Of a stretch of DNA of 49,941 nucleotides, positions 25,996-35,178 are shown in pieces. Source of the DNA: Bacteroidales bacterium. GTDB taxonomy: Bacteria > Bacteroidota > Bacteroidia > Bacteroidales > Paludibacteraceae. Both the position numbers and the translations under genes were made by a program. The notes under the pieces were generated by a model, which searched no databases, was not told the DNA's origin, and saw only the letters and a program-made list of their open reading frames with translations. Numbering within the stretch: the first letter of the stretch is position 1; every line of letters starts with the position of its first letter. Location: contig JAAYQF010000066.1 in assembly GCA_012519425.1 (NCBI GenBank), forward strand, positions 1 to 49,941, given 5' to 3'.

Positions 25996-26003
25996 CAAAT
26001 GTA
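25996..26003 (-). promoter_or_regulatory. -7 box upstream of the acyltransferase gene
   Basis: TACATTTG on the minus strand fits TAnnTTTG, 74 bases before the start at 25922. Short TCACCAT-type repeats lie between (25948-25982). The 303-base gap to HU holds otherwise only the divergent HU promoter. Confidence 0.45.
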
Positions 26004-26119
26004 ATGTATTTTAATTAGTTCTTAAAAACTGAGCCCGATAAATATACAAAATTACGCTCCATTTTCGACTCAATTGATGATAAAACAGTTTGTTTTTAAA
26101 AAATATTTGCTGTAAATAT

Positions 26120-26149
26120 TTTGTAATCAGAATAAAAACGATATATTTG
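26120..26149 (+). promoter_or_regulatory. Promoter of the HU gene
   Basis: TTTG (26120-26123), 18-base spacer, TATATTTG (26142-26149), about 77 bases before the HU start. Confidence 0.65.
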
Positions 26150-26225
26150 CATTTTGAAAAAGGAAACAAAAATTATGTATCAACATAGTGAATATTATAG
26201 TATTAACGAATAAAAACTTATTAAA

Positions 26226-26507
26226 ATGACAAAAGCAGACATTGTAAACGAAATTTCAAAGAACACCGGGATTGATAAAGCAACGGTGTTGGCGACTGTT
26301 GAAGCCTTTATGGAAACAGTTAAAAATTCATTGGCTGAAAATGAAAATGTATATTTAAGAGGTTTTGGTAGCTTCATTGTGAAACATCGGGCACAAAAAA
26401 CAGCTCGCAATATTTCAAAAAATACTACCATGGTCATTCCAGCCCACAACATCCCGGCATTCAAACCTTCGAAGTCTTTTGTTAATATGGTAAAAAAACA
26501 AAAATAA
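26226..26507 (+). CDS. HU family DNA-binding protein
   Basis: 93 residues, full length. It starts MTKADIVNEISKNTGIDKAT and contains the arm region GFGSFIVKHRAQKTARNI, ending with the FKPSKSF motif shared by HU and IHF. It forms a dimer that bends DNA in the nucleoid. Two features differ from the best-known HU: no proline is seen in the expected arm-tip position (NISKNTTMVIPAHN), and several basic residues lie in the arm. A 29-codon gene and rng follow on the same strand, and HU probably shares the transcript with the small gene up to the terminator at 26650. Confidence 0.95.
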   Translation: MTKADIVNEISKNTGIDKATVLATVEAFMETVKNSLAENENVYLRGFGSFIVKHRAQKTARNISKNTTMVIPAHNIPAFKPSKSFVNMVKKQK

Positions 26508-26527
26508 CTAATTAAAAAATTACTGAT

Positions 26528-26617
26528 ATGCCAAGCGGGAAAAAAAGAAAAAGACATAAAATGGCCACGCATAAGCGGAAAAAAAGACTGAGAAAAAACA
26601 GACATAAGAAGAAATAA
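26528..26617 (+). CDS. 29-residue basic protein (AURKAIP1/COX24-like, probable ribosomal protein)
   Basis: ATG at 26528 to TAA at 26615-26617 encodes MPSGKKRKRHKMATHKRKKR then LRKNRHKKK, with about 18 Lys/Arg residues in 29. It is too short for normal gene calls. The KKRKRHKMATHKRKKRLRK pattern is that of the AURKAIP1/COX24 family, whose mitochondrial members are ribosomal proteins (mS38). Bacteroidota proteins of this type are placed between HU and rng, as here (from memory). It should bind rRNA. Gap of 20 bases from HU; the terminator follows. Confidence 0.75.
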   Translation: MPSGKKRKRHKMATHKRKKRLRKNRHKKK

Positions 26618-26649
26618 GACAGTCTGATCGGTCTTTATTTAAGGTCCTG

Positions 26650-26685
26650 AAACAAACTTAAAGACTTTTCTTTAAGTTTGTTTTT
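26650..26685 (+). terminator. Terminator between the small basic gene and rng
   Basis: Perfect 14-bp stem AAACAAACTTAAAG/CTTTAAGTTTGTTT with a 6-base loop, followed by TT-rich sequence. Read-through may still supply rng, which has no clear promoter of its own in the 40 bases that follow. Confidence 0.75.
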
Positions 26686-26724
26686 GTTTGAGCGAAAACA
26701 AAAACAATTAAATCAAATAATAAA

Positions 26725-28311
26725 GTGGATAGCGAATTTATAGTAGATGTACAACCATCTGAAATTTCAATTGCGCTGCTCGAAAACAAACGTTTGGTAG
26801 AATTAAACCACGAAAGCCGTGAGGCTCAATTTGCTGTGGGAAATATCTACTTGGGTAAAGTTAAAAAACTGATGCCCGGTTTGAATGCAGCTTTTGTAGA
26901 TGTTGGTTTCGAAAAAGACGCTTTTCTTCATTATCTTGATTTAGGATCAAATTTCAACACCCTTAACCAATTTGCTACGCAGGTGCAAAGCGACCGCAAG
27001 AAAGCACCTCCTATGCATAAAGTCAAATATCTGCCGGAGATAGATAAAAACGGTTCAATCAGCGATGTGCTGAAGTCTGGTCAGGACATACTTGTCCAGG
27101 TGGCCAAAGAGCCTATCTCAACAAAAGGTCCCAGACTGACTGCCGAAATATCCATTGCCGGAAGATTTTTAGTACTGATTCCGTTTTCCGACAAAGTATC
27201 TGTTTCTCAAAAGATTACTTCAGAGGAAGAAAAAATTAGATTGAGACAACTGGTTCAAAGCATTAAGCCCAAAGGATTTGGCGTTATAATCAGGACAGTT
27301 GCAGAAAATAAAAAAGTAGCGGAATTAAATAATGAGCTTAAGATTTTGGTGAAACGATGGGACGAAGCAACTCGTAAACTACAGCAAGCTAAGGACGTTT
27401 CACTTATTTTAGAAGAATTGGGTCGCACAGTGGGAATAATTAGAGATTTATTCAATACCACATTCACTAACATTCACGTCAATGATCAGGCAATCTTTTC
27501 AGAAGTAAAAAGATATATCGAATTGATTGCTCCCGGTCACAGTAATATTGTGAAGCTATACAAAGATGACACACCGATTTTCGATCATTTCGGAATCACC
27601 AAACAAATCAAATCAAGCTTCGGAAAAACAGTGTCTTTTAAAAGTGGGGCTTATCTGATCATTGAACATACAGAAGCTCTCCATGTAGTTGACGTGAATA
27701 GTGGCAACAGATCTAAAAACGCATCGGGACAAGAAGTCAATGCCCTGGAAGTAAATTTGGCAGCGGCTGATGAGATAGCCCGCCAATTGCGGTTGCGCGA
27801 CATGGGAGGCATTATAGTCATTGATTTTATTGACATGCACGAAGGTGAAAACCGCCAGAAGGTGTACGAAAGAATGCGGGAAGCGATGTCGACCGACAGA
27901 GCAAGACACAATATCCTGCCGTTGAGCAGGTTTGGACTGATGCAAATGACGAGACAAAGAGTCCGTCCTGAGATTGAAATCAATATTGAAGAAAAATGTC
28001 CAACTTGCCTGGGAACGGGCAGTGCCATGCCTTCTATATTGTTTGTTGATCAAATCGAAGAAAAAATCAAACTTTTAGTAAATAGGTTAAAGGTAAAAAA
28101 ATTCGTACTTTTCTTACATCCTTATGTAGAAGCATACCTGTCCAAAGGTATCAATTCATTAAAAATGAAGTGGAAACTCAAATATGGATTGAATTTTAAG
28201 ATCATAGCTTCACAAGAATTAGGATTGTTACAGTACAAGTTTTCTGACAGTAAGGGCAAAGAAATCAACCTAAAGAAAGAATTGGAAAAGTTGGAAGAAA
28301 CCAAAAAGTAA
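26725..28311 (+). CDS. rng: Ribonuclease E/G family endoribonuclease
   Basis: 528 residues starting with GTG (26725), giving VDSEFIVDVQPSEISIALLE, which matches the usual start of Bacteroidota RNase G; there is no nearby ATG. The S1 RNA-binding region spans about 35-130. Catalytic Asp residues are in HVVDVNSGN and GGIIVIDFIDMHEGENR, and the zinc-link CPTCLGTG near 430. It cleaves single-stranded A/U-rich RNA in rRNA maturation and mRNA decay. A perfect terminator follows at 28317. Confidence 0.95.
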   Translation: MDSEFIVDVQPSEISIALLENKRLVELNHESREAQFAVGNIYLGKVKKLMPGLNAAFVDVGFEKDAFLHYLDLGSNFNTLNQFATQVQSDRKKAPPMHKVKYLPEIDKNGSISDVLKSGQDILVQVAKEPISTKGPRLTAEISIAGRFLVLIPFSDKVSVSQKITSEEEKIRLRQLVQSIKPKGFGVIIRTVAENKKVAELNNELKILVKRWDEATRKLQQAKDVSLILEELGRTVGIIRDLFNTTFTNIHVNDQAIFSEVKRYIELIAPGHSNIVKLYKDDTPIFDHFGITKQIKSSFGKTVSFKSGAYLIIEHTEALHVVDVNSGNRSKNASGQEVNALEVNLAAADEIARQLRLRDMGGIIVIDFIDMHEGENRQKVYERMREAMSTDRARHNILPLSRFGLMQMTRQRVRPEIEINIEEKCPTCLGTGSAMPSILFVDQIEEKIKLLVNRLKVKKFVLFLHPYVEAYLSKGINSLKMKWKLKYGLNFKIIASQELGLLQYKFSDSKGKEINLKKELEKLEETKK

Positions 28312-28316
28312 TTAGA

Positions 28317-28357
28317 AATCGAGGCTGCCAAAATGAAAAGGCAGCCTCGATTTTTTT
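28317..28357. terminator. Strong terminator between rng and the GH128 gene
   Basis: A stem of about 13 bp, AATCGAGGCTGCC/GGCAGCCTCGATT, with a T run on the plus strand and an A run upstream (acts in both directions). It ends just before the GH128 stop codon. Confidence 0.85.
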
Positions 28358-28358
28358 G

Positions 28359-31300
28359 TCAGGGAATAAACAGTTTCTGACGATTAATAATATATAAACC
28401 TGAAGGCAGTGGTAAGTGCAAGGTTTCCGTATCAATCAAACCCCTATAAACCGAATGACCCAACAAATCAAAAATCTCAATCGCAGTAGGATATGTTGCC
28501 TCTAATACAGCGAGTCCGGGCATGGTTCTGATGCGTAGCCCATCACTGGTTGTATAGATATTTCCGGTATCCTGAACGGGTTCGTATCGCAAGGTAAAAT
28601 GGTCGGCACTCCACCACTTGTTGGTTAAACTGACTGTCATGCCTATGCGTAAACTTTCACCCGCCTGAATGGTTACGGGAGGCAAAGTGACTTTCTCCCA
28701 TCCATTCTGATAAGGTGAGCCTGCAGGAGATGCATTCCCGATACCTGTATAATAAACCGATGTCCTGGTTGATCCGCCATCTTTGGAACTGTAAAACTCC
28801 ATTTGCGCACCCGAAGAGCAACGCAACAGCACAGCAGGTGTATAAGTTCCCGCAGGAAGAAAAGCAATGTCCTGGTACATACCGGAAGTATAAGCAGAAC
28901 TTGACCACTTATCCCAGTAATAATTGGAACTCACACCATCATAAGCCTCTCCGGACTTATAATCCACCGTATTTACCGTCCAGCCGTAGCTGTCTTTCCT
29001 GAAACAGTCGGGATTCAAAATCAATACGCTTGCATCAGCCTGAGTTTTATCCTGATTCCAGGTAAACAGTGCTTTGTAACGATCATCCGACTCTTTACGC
29101 ATGTTCTGCCTGAAAGCCTCATAACCTTCGCTTAAAATACTTGAAAATGAGCCTAAAAATCTGAGATTAAATTCATCGGCACCCGCCCAACGCGCTGTCA
29201 TCGGTCCGATATTTTTAATACCTATGCGAAGTGTGCCGTTTTTGACAGCAATGAGTGGAATGGTTTGTCGATTTTGTAAATCCAATTCGCTGTCCGTGGT
29301 CACCGGAGCAAAGTACTCTACCCCATCTGCCTGCGCATACAGGCCCACATTGCCATTGACAAAATCGGCCGCAACACCGTTGGTGCTGTTGAAACAGGCT
29401 GCCGACAACTCATACACTCCTTCTGCCAGATCGTTGATATCCTGATAATAATTGAATGCCATACCGGCAGCATTGCTGTCCCACACTTCAAAATAAGTAT
29501 CACCGGTACCTTTTGTGTAACCGTTGGCGGCAGAGCGAACGCAGGTCCAACCTTCCACGGCATCCTTCGAACCGGTCGTGATGTTCGGATTATTGATGTA
29601 TGCCAAATCAGTGTCGTCACTGGTTGTTTCAGCACCCACAACGGTTTTTACATACAATCGAAACACATCATTTTCCACATCAAAATCAGCCATGTCAAAG
29701 CTGTAAGTATGCGTAGTCTTGTCATACACCGAGCGGTCAGTTTCACTGTAGATATTTTCAAAGGTACCATCCTGTTTTTTGCGCTGGATGATCATCTGGT
29801 CGGTCATGTCACCGTTGTCATTCTTAACTGTAAAAATAATTTTACCGGATGCGGAGTTAATCGTAGTTTTTAGGGTAACTGCTTTCAGACCCGGTGTCCA
29901 CCAAACGGGTGTAAACTGAACATCAGCATTGTAAGCGAAGGTAGATTTATTATCGCGATACACCTCGCCGGCAGGAGTAACCCAGCCGTCGTCCGCTATC
30001 ATGGCACGATAATATGAGTCCCAGTTATAAATGGCATAGCGCTCAACAAAACGGCAAGTATCCAATACATTTAAAATTTCACGGATGGCATTTTTGTTTT
30101 TCTCCAAACGATCTCCGTAATTAGAAGGCCAACTTTCAGTCGTCCAGGATGCACCATTGTTCCATTCGGTGATCCAGATCGGGCGTTTGGTAGCATCATA
30201 AATAGCTTTTAAGCGGTTGTACCATGCCTGAGCATTGGCAGCTTCATTGGTACCCCAGTAAGCATGAATCACTACAAAATCACAACGATAGGCCATGTCG
30301 TTACAATGATTGATGTAAGTAGTCAGCCAGGAAGCATCTGTTGGTGAGGGTGACCCAATACGCATTCCCGATGGCTGGAAGTTGGGCGTGATGGTGCAGC
30401 ATGTCCACGGAGAGATCACACCTCCGCAAGAACACTTGTCGGAAGTATGCTGTTCTGCATGTTCCGGCTCATTGATACTCAACATATGCGTGCTGTTGGC
30501 ATGACCATTCACCTGACTATCCGAGGGCCAGTACAAATGCTGTTTGGTGGGGATGTATTCCGCATCGGCTGTCGTGCCCCTATCGGCGCTCCAGGTATAG
30601 AACCAGGTTGCCCGCATTTTCTTCACATCGCCGGCAATGGCAGCATTGCTCTTGGTGTCGCACCAGCCCTTTTTCGACACATAATTCCACTTTTTGATGT
30701 GCACTGAAGAAATTCTTCTGTTCAATGCCTGGGGCAAAACATTGATTACAATGTCTTTATGGTCGGCAACATACACACGACTGTAACCACTTCCGTTGGA
30801 ACCGGAAGCCAAGGTAGCCATATAACCCCTTTTGAGTACAAAACTGCGGAAGGTATTGGATGCCTTGCCCAATTCATTGGCTCCGGGACGCAGTGAAGTC
30901 TGTGTTCCGCCCAAATTCTCTTCACTGTATCCTGTAAATGGTTGATAGGTGGCTTTGTGCGGAATAAGAACCGCACCATTGAGATAAATTCCTACCCGTA
31001 CATTGTTGTTGTTTACAGCATTGACGCCGTTGATCTTAATGGAAGATAAGTAGTTACTGATAACCACAGATGGCAAGGTATTATCAAATATCACCCAGGC
31101 ATCTTCATGGGTCAAATTGATGGTGGTATTTTTTAAGGGCGTTTCTTCCCGTAAGATGTGGAAATCAACCGCAGTAGATAAGTTTATGCTTTGATTTTCA
31201 AGGAAAACGGCATAACGCACGTTTTTTCCGTACTTATCCGTTACGGGTGTTCCCTGGACTACGGCTTTGGTGGCGCTTATTACTTCGGGCAGATAGCTGC

Positions 31301-32396
31301 TTAATGCACCCACTCCCAGTAAACTCCATTCTGCAGCCGTTCCGTGTTGTGTATAAGCAGGTACTGAACTCATGGATGCACTGCCTGCAAGCGTTCCGTC
31401 ACGATAAACGCTTACTGACGAACCATTGAAAGCAAATTGGTAATCCATGGCTTCCGTTTGTTTGGGAAGATCATCCTGAAGCAATTGTCCGTTTACAGAT
31501 ATCTTATCAGTTGCAATATCAACTACAGCTCCCTGTCCGCGGGCATTTCTTATTATCAGAGATATTTCCGTATCAATGCTGAAATCAAGTTGATTGAGTG
31601 CCAAAGTAAAAGCATTCTCAACATCAAAATTTTTACCTGATAACAAATTGACCATACTCGAAGCCAGACAATTCCCCAAGGCATTTTGAAGGTCGGTATG
31701 GGTTTGAATAATTGTTGTAAGCGTTTGACCGGCAGCATTTTCATAAATTCCTTCTGCCGTTGCAAGTTTCCCGGACAACTGCTGACGCAAGTTGGCATCG
31801 TAAATGGTTTGACTCACAACACCCTGACTTTTCTCTATGGTCTGACCCAAAGCATTTATGTAGAGTTGCTTGCGGGCATCATTAAAGCTTGTGTCGGCTT
31901 TTATCACCTGCCAACGGCTTAGCTCATTATTGGATTTATCATAAAAAACACTGACATAAGTGTCGGCCTCCTTGCCCGTGTCGCAACCCAACATTTTGGT
32001 TGAAGTCTGTCTGCACACGATGCTCGTTTCCATCCCCGCTGAAAAGCTCCACAAGTAATGATTGGTAGCACCCTTAGATGATTGAAAAACAACGCTCCAC
32101 GTATTAGATGTACTGGCAGCCAGGTATTTACCCGAACTCTTTTGCTTCAGGTAAAAATAACCTTCGGTAGCAGAAGATTCTACCACGAATATATAGCTGT
32201 TATTATCGGTATTGACACCAATTTTTGACAAACCGGGTGAAGCATCTGCTTTTTGTCCCAACACCCTGTCGTAATAAATATTGTACAAATAATATTCATC
32301 ACCGGCTTGTACCTGAGCCGACAAAGTACCGGAAAAAACACCGGCAAACACAGCACATAATATCATCAAACTCAATAACCTGATCCGCATAAGCAT
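28359..32396 (-). CDS. Secreted multidomain GH128-type glycoside hydrolase
   Basis: 1,345 residues. Signal peptide 1-27; beta-trefoil-like domain about 30-165; helical region 170-255; further beta-rich segments to about 560; GH128 catalytic domain about 565-800, with proposed acid/base Glu643 (INEPEH) and nucleophile Glu744 (WITEWNNG). Then an Fn3-like stretch (825-930), two related beta-sandwich modules (935-1083 and 1120-1272), and a type IX tail (1280-1345, TAIEIFDLLGHSVYRG, LPSGLYII). GH128 members cleave beta-1,3-glucan; this one may act on another beta-1,3-linked glycan. A Cys-rich insertion (CSCGGVISPWTCC, 655-667) follows the acid/base. It lies downstream of the binding-protein gene, beyond a hairpin. 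Confidence 0.85.
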   Translation of the reverse strand: MLMRIRLLSLMILCAVFAGVFSGTLSAQVQAGDEYYLYNIYYDRVLGQKADASPGLSKIGVNTDNNSYIFVVESSATEGYFYLKQKSSGKYLAASTSNTWSVVFQSSKGATNHYLWSFSAGMETSIVCRQTSTKMLGCDTGKEADTYVSVFYDKSNNELSRWQVIKADTSFNDARKQLYINALGQTIEKSQGVVSQTIYDANLRQQLSGKLATAEGIYENAAGQTLTTIIQTHTDLQNALGNCLASSMVNLLSGKNFDVENAFTLALNQLDFSIDTEISLIIRNARGQGAVVDIATDKISVNGQLLQDDLPKQTEAMDYQFAFNGSSVSVYRDGTLAGSASMSSVPAYTQHGTAAEWSLLGVGALSSYLPEVISATKAVVQGTPVTDKYGKNVRYAVFLENQSINLSTAVDFHILREETPLKNTTINLTHEDAWVIFDNTLPSVVISNYLSSIKINGVNAVNNNNVRVGIYLNGAVLIPHKATYQPFTGYSEENLGGTQTSLRPGANELGKASNTFRSFVLKRGYMATLASGSNGSGYSRVYVADHKDIVINVLPQALNRRISSVHIKKWNYVSKKGWCDTKSNAAIAGDVKKMRATWFYTWSADRGTTADAEYIPTKQHLYWPSDSQVNGHANSTHMLSINEPEHAEQHTSDKCSCGGVISPWTCCTITPNFQPSGMRIGSPSPTDASWLTTYINHCNDMAYRCDFVVIHAYWGTNEAANAQAWYNRLKAIYDATKRPIWITEWNNGASWTTESWPSNYGDRLEKNKNAIREILNVLDTCRFVERYAIYNWDSYYRAMIADDGWVTPAGEVYRDNKSTFAYNADVQFTPVWWTPGLKAVTLKTTINSASGKIIFTVKNDNGDMTDQMIIQRKKQDGTFENIYSETDRSVYDKTTHTYSFDMADFDVENDVFRLYVKTVVGAETTSDDTDLAYINNPNITTGSKDAVEGWTCVRSAANGYTKGTGDTYFEVWDSNAAGMAFNYYQDINDLAEGVYELSAACFNSTNGVAADFVNGNVGLYAQADGVEYFAPVTTDSELDLQNRQTIPLIAVKNGTLRIGIKNIGPMTARWAGADEFNLRFLGSFSSILSEGYEAFRQNMRKESDDRYKALFTWNQDKTQADASVLILNPDCFRKDSYGWTVNTVDYKSGEAYDGVSSNYYWDKWSSSAYTSGMYQDIAFLPAGTYTPAVLLRCSSGAQMEFYSSKDGGSTRTSVYYTGIGNASPAGSPYQNGWEKVTLPPVTIQAGESLRIGMTVSLTNKWWSADHFTLRYEPVQDTGNIYTTSDGLRIRTMPGLAVLEATYPTAIEIFDLLGHSVYRGLIDTETLHLPLPSGLYIINRQKLFIP

Positions 32397-32420
32397 GTTT
32401 TAATTCTGAAGGCAAAAATG

Positions 32421-32466
32421 ATTGGCAAAGAGCTTCAAACAGATTTGTTGTAAACTCTTTGCCAAT
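32421..32466 (-). terminator. Attenuator-like hairpin between the binding-protein and GH128 genes
   Basis: Perfect 12-bp inverted repeat ATTGGCAAAGAG/CTCTTTGCCAAT with a 22-base loop, in the 104-base gap between the two minus-strand genes. The following minus-strand sequence has only a short T run, so partial termination or RNA processing are both possible. Confidence 0.5.
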
Positions 32467-32500
32467 TCATATCTAAAATATTCCGAAGAAAACTCCTGTT

Positions 32501-34894
32501 TTATTGAACTTTATAGAAAGCCTTGATCACTTCAGTTCTTTCGGAAGCATAAGTTTTCCTGATCAAATAGAAACCATTTTCTACAGGACGAACTACTCTT
32601 AAACCTTGCAGCGTGAAGTATTCGGTTTGGATAACTGCGTCATTATCGATAGCATTATCTACTCCTACCGAAATGTTTTCCACCAGGGAAAAATCACCTG
32701 CAAATGTTCTTTCCGTACTATTGGCTGTTGTCCAGGTTAGATAATAAGTACCGGATGTTGCTACGTTATCAATATCAAATGTAAAATTCGTAAGGCTTGC
32801 CGCACCACTCCACACAACAACATTTTTCGTTTCTTGACCCAACATAGTTCCGGTTGCGTTCGCTAAAGTGTTGATACCAAAGGTGGAATTTGCACTGGTA
32901 TTCATATGTGATGCGTTACATGAGAAGGTATAGGACTTTCCGGCTGTTAAAACTACAGGGAATGAAAGAACTCCCGTGTTTTTATTGAAAGTCAACACCC
33001 GGCTATCATATAAACCGTCTCTGTATCGATTCAAATAAATATCGCCGGAAGCTTCAGACCAAACTGCTTCACCCGTATAAGCCCATCCAAAGGTGCTTGG
33101 TTCGGAGCCTGCTCCCGTATGACCATTACCAGCCGCCAATCCCAGCAAGTTGGTCGGATCAGGATTTTTGAAACTCTTTACCGTAATGGTTTCTGATAGC
33201 GCCCCCGATGTAACGGTAATAGTTCCATCGGTAACCGCTCCTGCGACAGTGCCCGGATCGTAGGTTACCGTTACTTCAATACCGGTATCAAGTCCTGTTG
33301 CATCCTTACTAATACTACCGGGGTTAACCGAAAGTCCTGAATTCGATGATGCTGCTATCGTAATATCGTTTGTCAGATTGAGTCCGGTAACAAGGAAGGT
33401 TTTTGAAGTTACGTTTTCGGATGGGAAGAGTTTATCCGTAGAAACATCAAGTGTCGGGTCCACTATCTCACCATAGCATTGAAGTGAAACATTATCTATT
33501 CCAACCCAATTATTGGTTCCGGATTTTATATTCAATCCTATCTCTATATTTCCACCAACAACAAAGTCAAAATCAACTGTAAAAAATTTGGGTACAGCCG
33601 CATCGCTAACGGCTGTTTCGTTGGTACCGGCATATACAAACAAACCCTCTCCTCCTTGATTTCCAAAAACTCCCATCTTTAAAGTGTATCTCCCGGCAGG
33701 AAGACCGTTTACAAGCTGATACATTTTGCCGGTAAAAGCTGAACCATTCCAATTTTCCCAGAACGGCATGGTGTTCAAGAAAGCACCTTCATTTTTATTC
33801 GTCGCCAATTTATTATTTTGAGCACCTGTCGTACGTGACCAACCATTGATATTGGTATCAAAAGTCGGATTCACAATAAAATCGGTCATATCATAATATT
33901 CCCCTTCACCTAAAACTATTTCCGGAACATAAGCCTCTCCCTCCAGGTAGGAGATGTTCGTGGCACCGGTGATACCTGTTGCAAGAGCACCTTCAAGCAA
34001 GAAAAAGCGATCATACCATTCTAATTTTTGTGGATTGACATTATATCCGGAAGTACGTTCCACAGAGAACCAAACCGGATTGCTGATATTCACATTATTT
34101 CCGGTGATAAACACATCATCCAAATTGTAGGTAGTTGCTACATTTAAAACAGTTTTTGTACCCGTTATTGCCACATCCGATGCCCTTTCCGTCAAACCCA
34201 AATTAGCACGAATAACTGCACCGTGTTGATCATTATTTACTGCGTTAACTTCATATCTAAAGTTAACCTTGTATGGATGATTGGGTTTGATCTTTCCGGC
34301 AGGAATGGATTGAGTCAGGAAACGTGCGGTTTTATGAAACAACAAAGCATTGTTCCCCTCTTTTGTGGGCTTGGTACTGTTATTTCGAATGGATGTTCCG
34401 CTCGTAGCCAGATCAACAATAGCAATATTTGCCAAATCATGGTCATAGCAAAACCAGGTGTTGTTTGGAATAGTCTCAAAACCCGGATTTTGCAAGATAT
34501 TAGCCGGATTATAGATCCCGGTTTGATTTGTTGCATCATCGGCTTCATTCAAAATGTCCGGAAATACAATGACACTGTTGTCGGGAACAATAGACCCTTT
34601 ATAGCTACTTCCTTCAAATACATAAATCATATTATTCTTGGAAACAAACCGAACGGTACCGGTGGCGGTAGGGGTATATGTAAACCACCCGTTAGCCACA
34701 TTTATTTCCTGGCTTGCGGTACCGGAAACTTCAAGCGTAAAATCACCGACACAAAGGGCCAAATCAGCCGGATTAACGGGAACACCGCCAAAATTGTCTG
34801 CTTGTGATTGATACATAAAAGAAGGTAACTGTGCATAACCGGCACTAAAAAATGCAAAAATGCACAAGGTTAATAAAAAAGTAGTTTTCTTCAT
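32501..34894 (-). CDS. Secreted carbohydrate-binding-like protein (no catalytic domain seen)
   Basis: 797 residues. Signal peptide 1-21 (FFSAGYAQ). No catalytic motif is recognisable. A first beta-sandwich of carbohydrate-binding type lies about 130-300 (ILQNPGFETIPNNTWFCYDH), a second (336-475: FIVNPTFDTNINGWSRTTGA, then YQLVNGLPAGRYTLKMGVFG) belongs to the module shared with neighbours. An Ig-like BACON/PKD-like region spans about 480-590, and a third beta domain about 590-740. The C-terminus (about 755-797, YFTLQGLRVVRP, NGFYLIRK) resembles a Bacteroidales C-terminal sorting tail. It could hold glycan at the cell surface, taking a SusE/F-like role. It comes before GH128 in the same direction. 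Confidence 0.7.
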   Translation of the reverse strand: MKKTTFLLTLCIFAFFSAGYAQLPSFMYQSQADNFGGVPVNPADLALCVGDFTLEVSGTASQEINVANGWFTYTPTATGTVRFVSKNNMIYVFEGSSYKGSIVPDNSVIVFPDILNEADDATNQTGIYNPANILQNPGFETIPNNTWFCYDHDLANIAIVDLATSGTSIRNNSTKPTKEGNNALLFHKTARFLTQSIPAGKIKPNHPYKVNFRYEVNAVNNDQHGAVIRANLGLTERASDVAITGTKTVLNVATTYNLDDVFITGNNVNISNPVWFSVERTSGYNVNPQKLEWYDRFFLLEGALATGITGATNISYLEGEAYVPEIVLGEGEYYDMTDFIVNPTFDTNINGWSRTTGAQNNKLATNKNEGAFLNTMPFWENWNGSAFTGKMYQLVNGLPAGRYTLKMGVFGNQGGEGLFVYAGTNETAVSDAAVPKFFTVDFDFVVGGNIEIGLNIKSGTNNWVGIDNVSLQCYGEIVDPTLDVSTDKLFPSENVTSKTFLVTGLNLTNDITIAASSNSGLSVNPGSISKDATGLDTGIEVTVTYDPGTVAGAVTDGTITVTSGALSETITVKSFKNPDPTNLLGLAAGNGHTGAGSEPSTFGWAYTGEAVWSEASGDIYLNRYRDGLYDSRVLTFNKNTGVLSFPVVLTAGKSYTFSCNASHMNTSANSTFGINTLANATGTMLGQETKNVVVWSGAASLTNFTFDIDNVATSGTYYLTWTTANSTERTFAGDFSLVENISVGVDNAIDNDAVIQTEYFTLQGLRVVRPVENGFYLIRKTYASERTEVIKAFYKVQ

Positions 34895-34924
34895 AAGGAT
34901 AAAATTTTAAATTAAACGTAGTTT

Positions 34925-34932
34925 CAAAAATA
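34925..34932 (-). promoter_or_regulatory. -7 box upstream of the binding-protein gene
   Basis: TATTTTTG on the minus strand fits TAnnTTTG, 30 bases before the start; TTTG is 22 bases upstream. Confidence 0.45.
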
Positions 34933-35023
34933 AGTGATGTCAAAAAATCAGCTACAAATTAAGTAAAAATCATCAGGATAAACAACCCACAAACAATTCA
35001 TAAAACACTAAAATTAAGTCTGA

Positions 35024-35156
35024 TTTGAAATCTTGTATCATTATATTTGTCTCCATCACAGCATCATATGTTTATTCCAAAACGGCTATTAAGAAAACTC
35101 TTATCGGGCATAAGGGAGCAGATATAGGCTCTATTTGAAATTTATCATTAAATTTG
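35024..35156 (+). promoter_or_regulatory. Promoter region of the HTCS gene with a repeated motif
   Basis: Two -7 boxes, TATATTTG (35042-35049) and TAAATTTG (35149-35156), each follow an ATTTGAAAT element (from 35023 and 35133) and precede a TC-rich CATCA. The ATTTGAAAT elements are too close to act as -33 sites, so they may be regulator sites. The HTCS start is 22 bases after the second box. Confidence 0.4.
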
Positions 35157-35178
35157 TCGGGCATCATAACATCGAATC

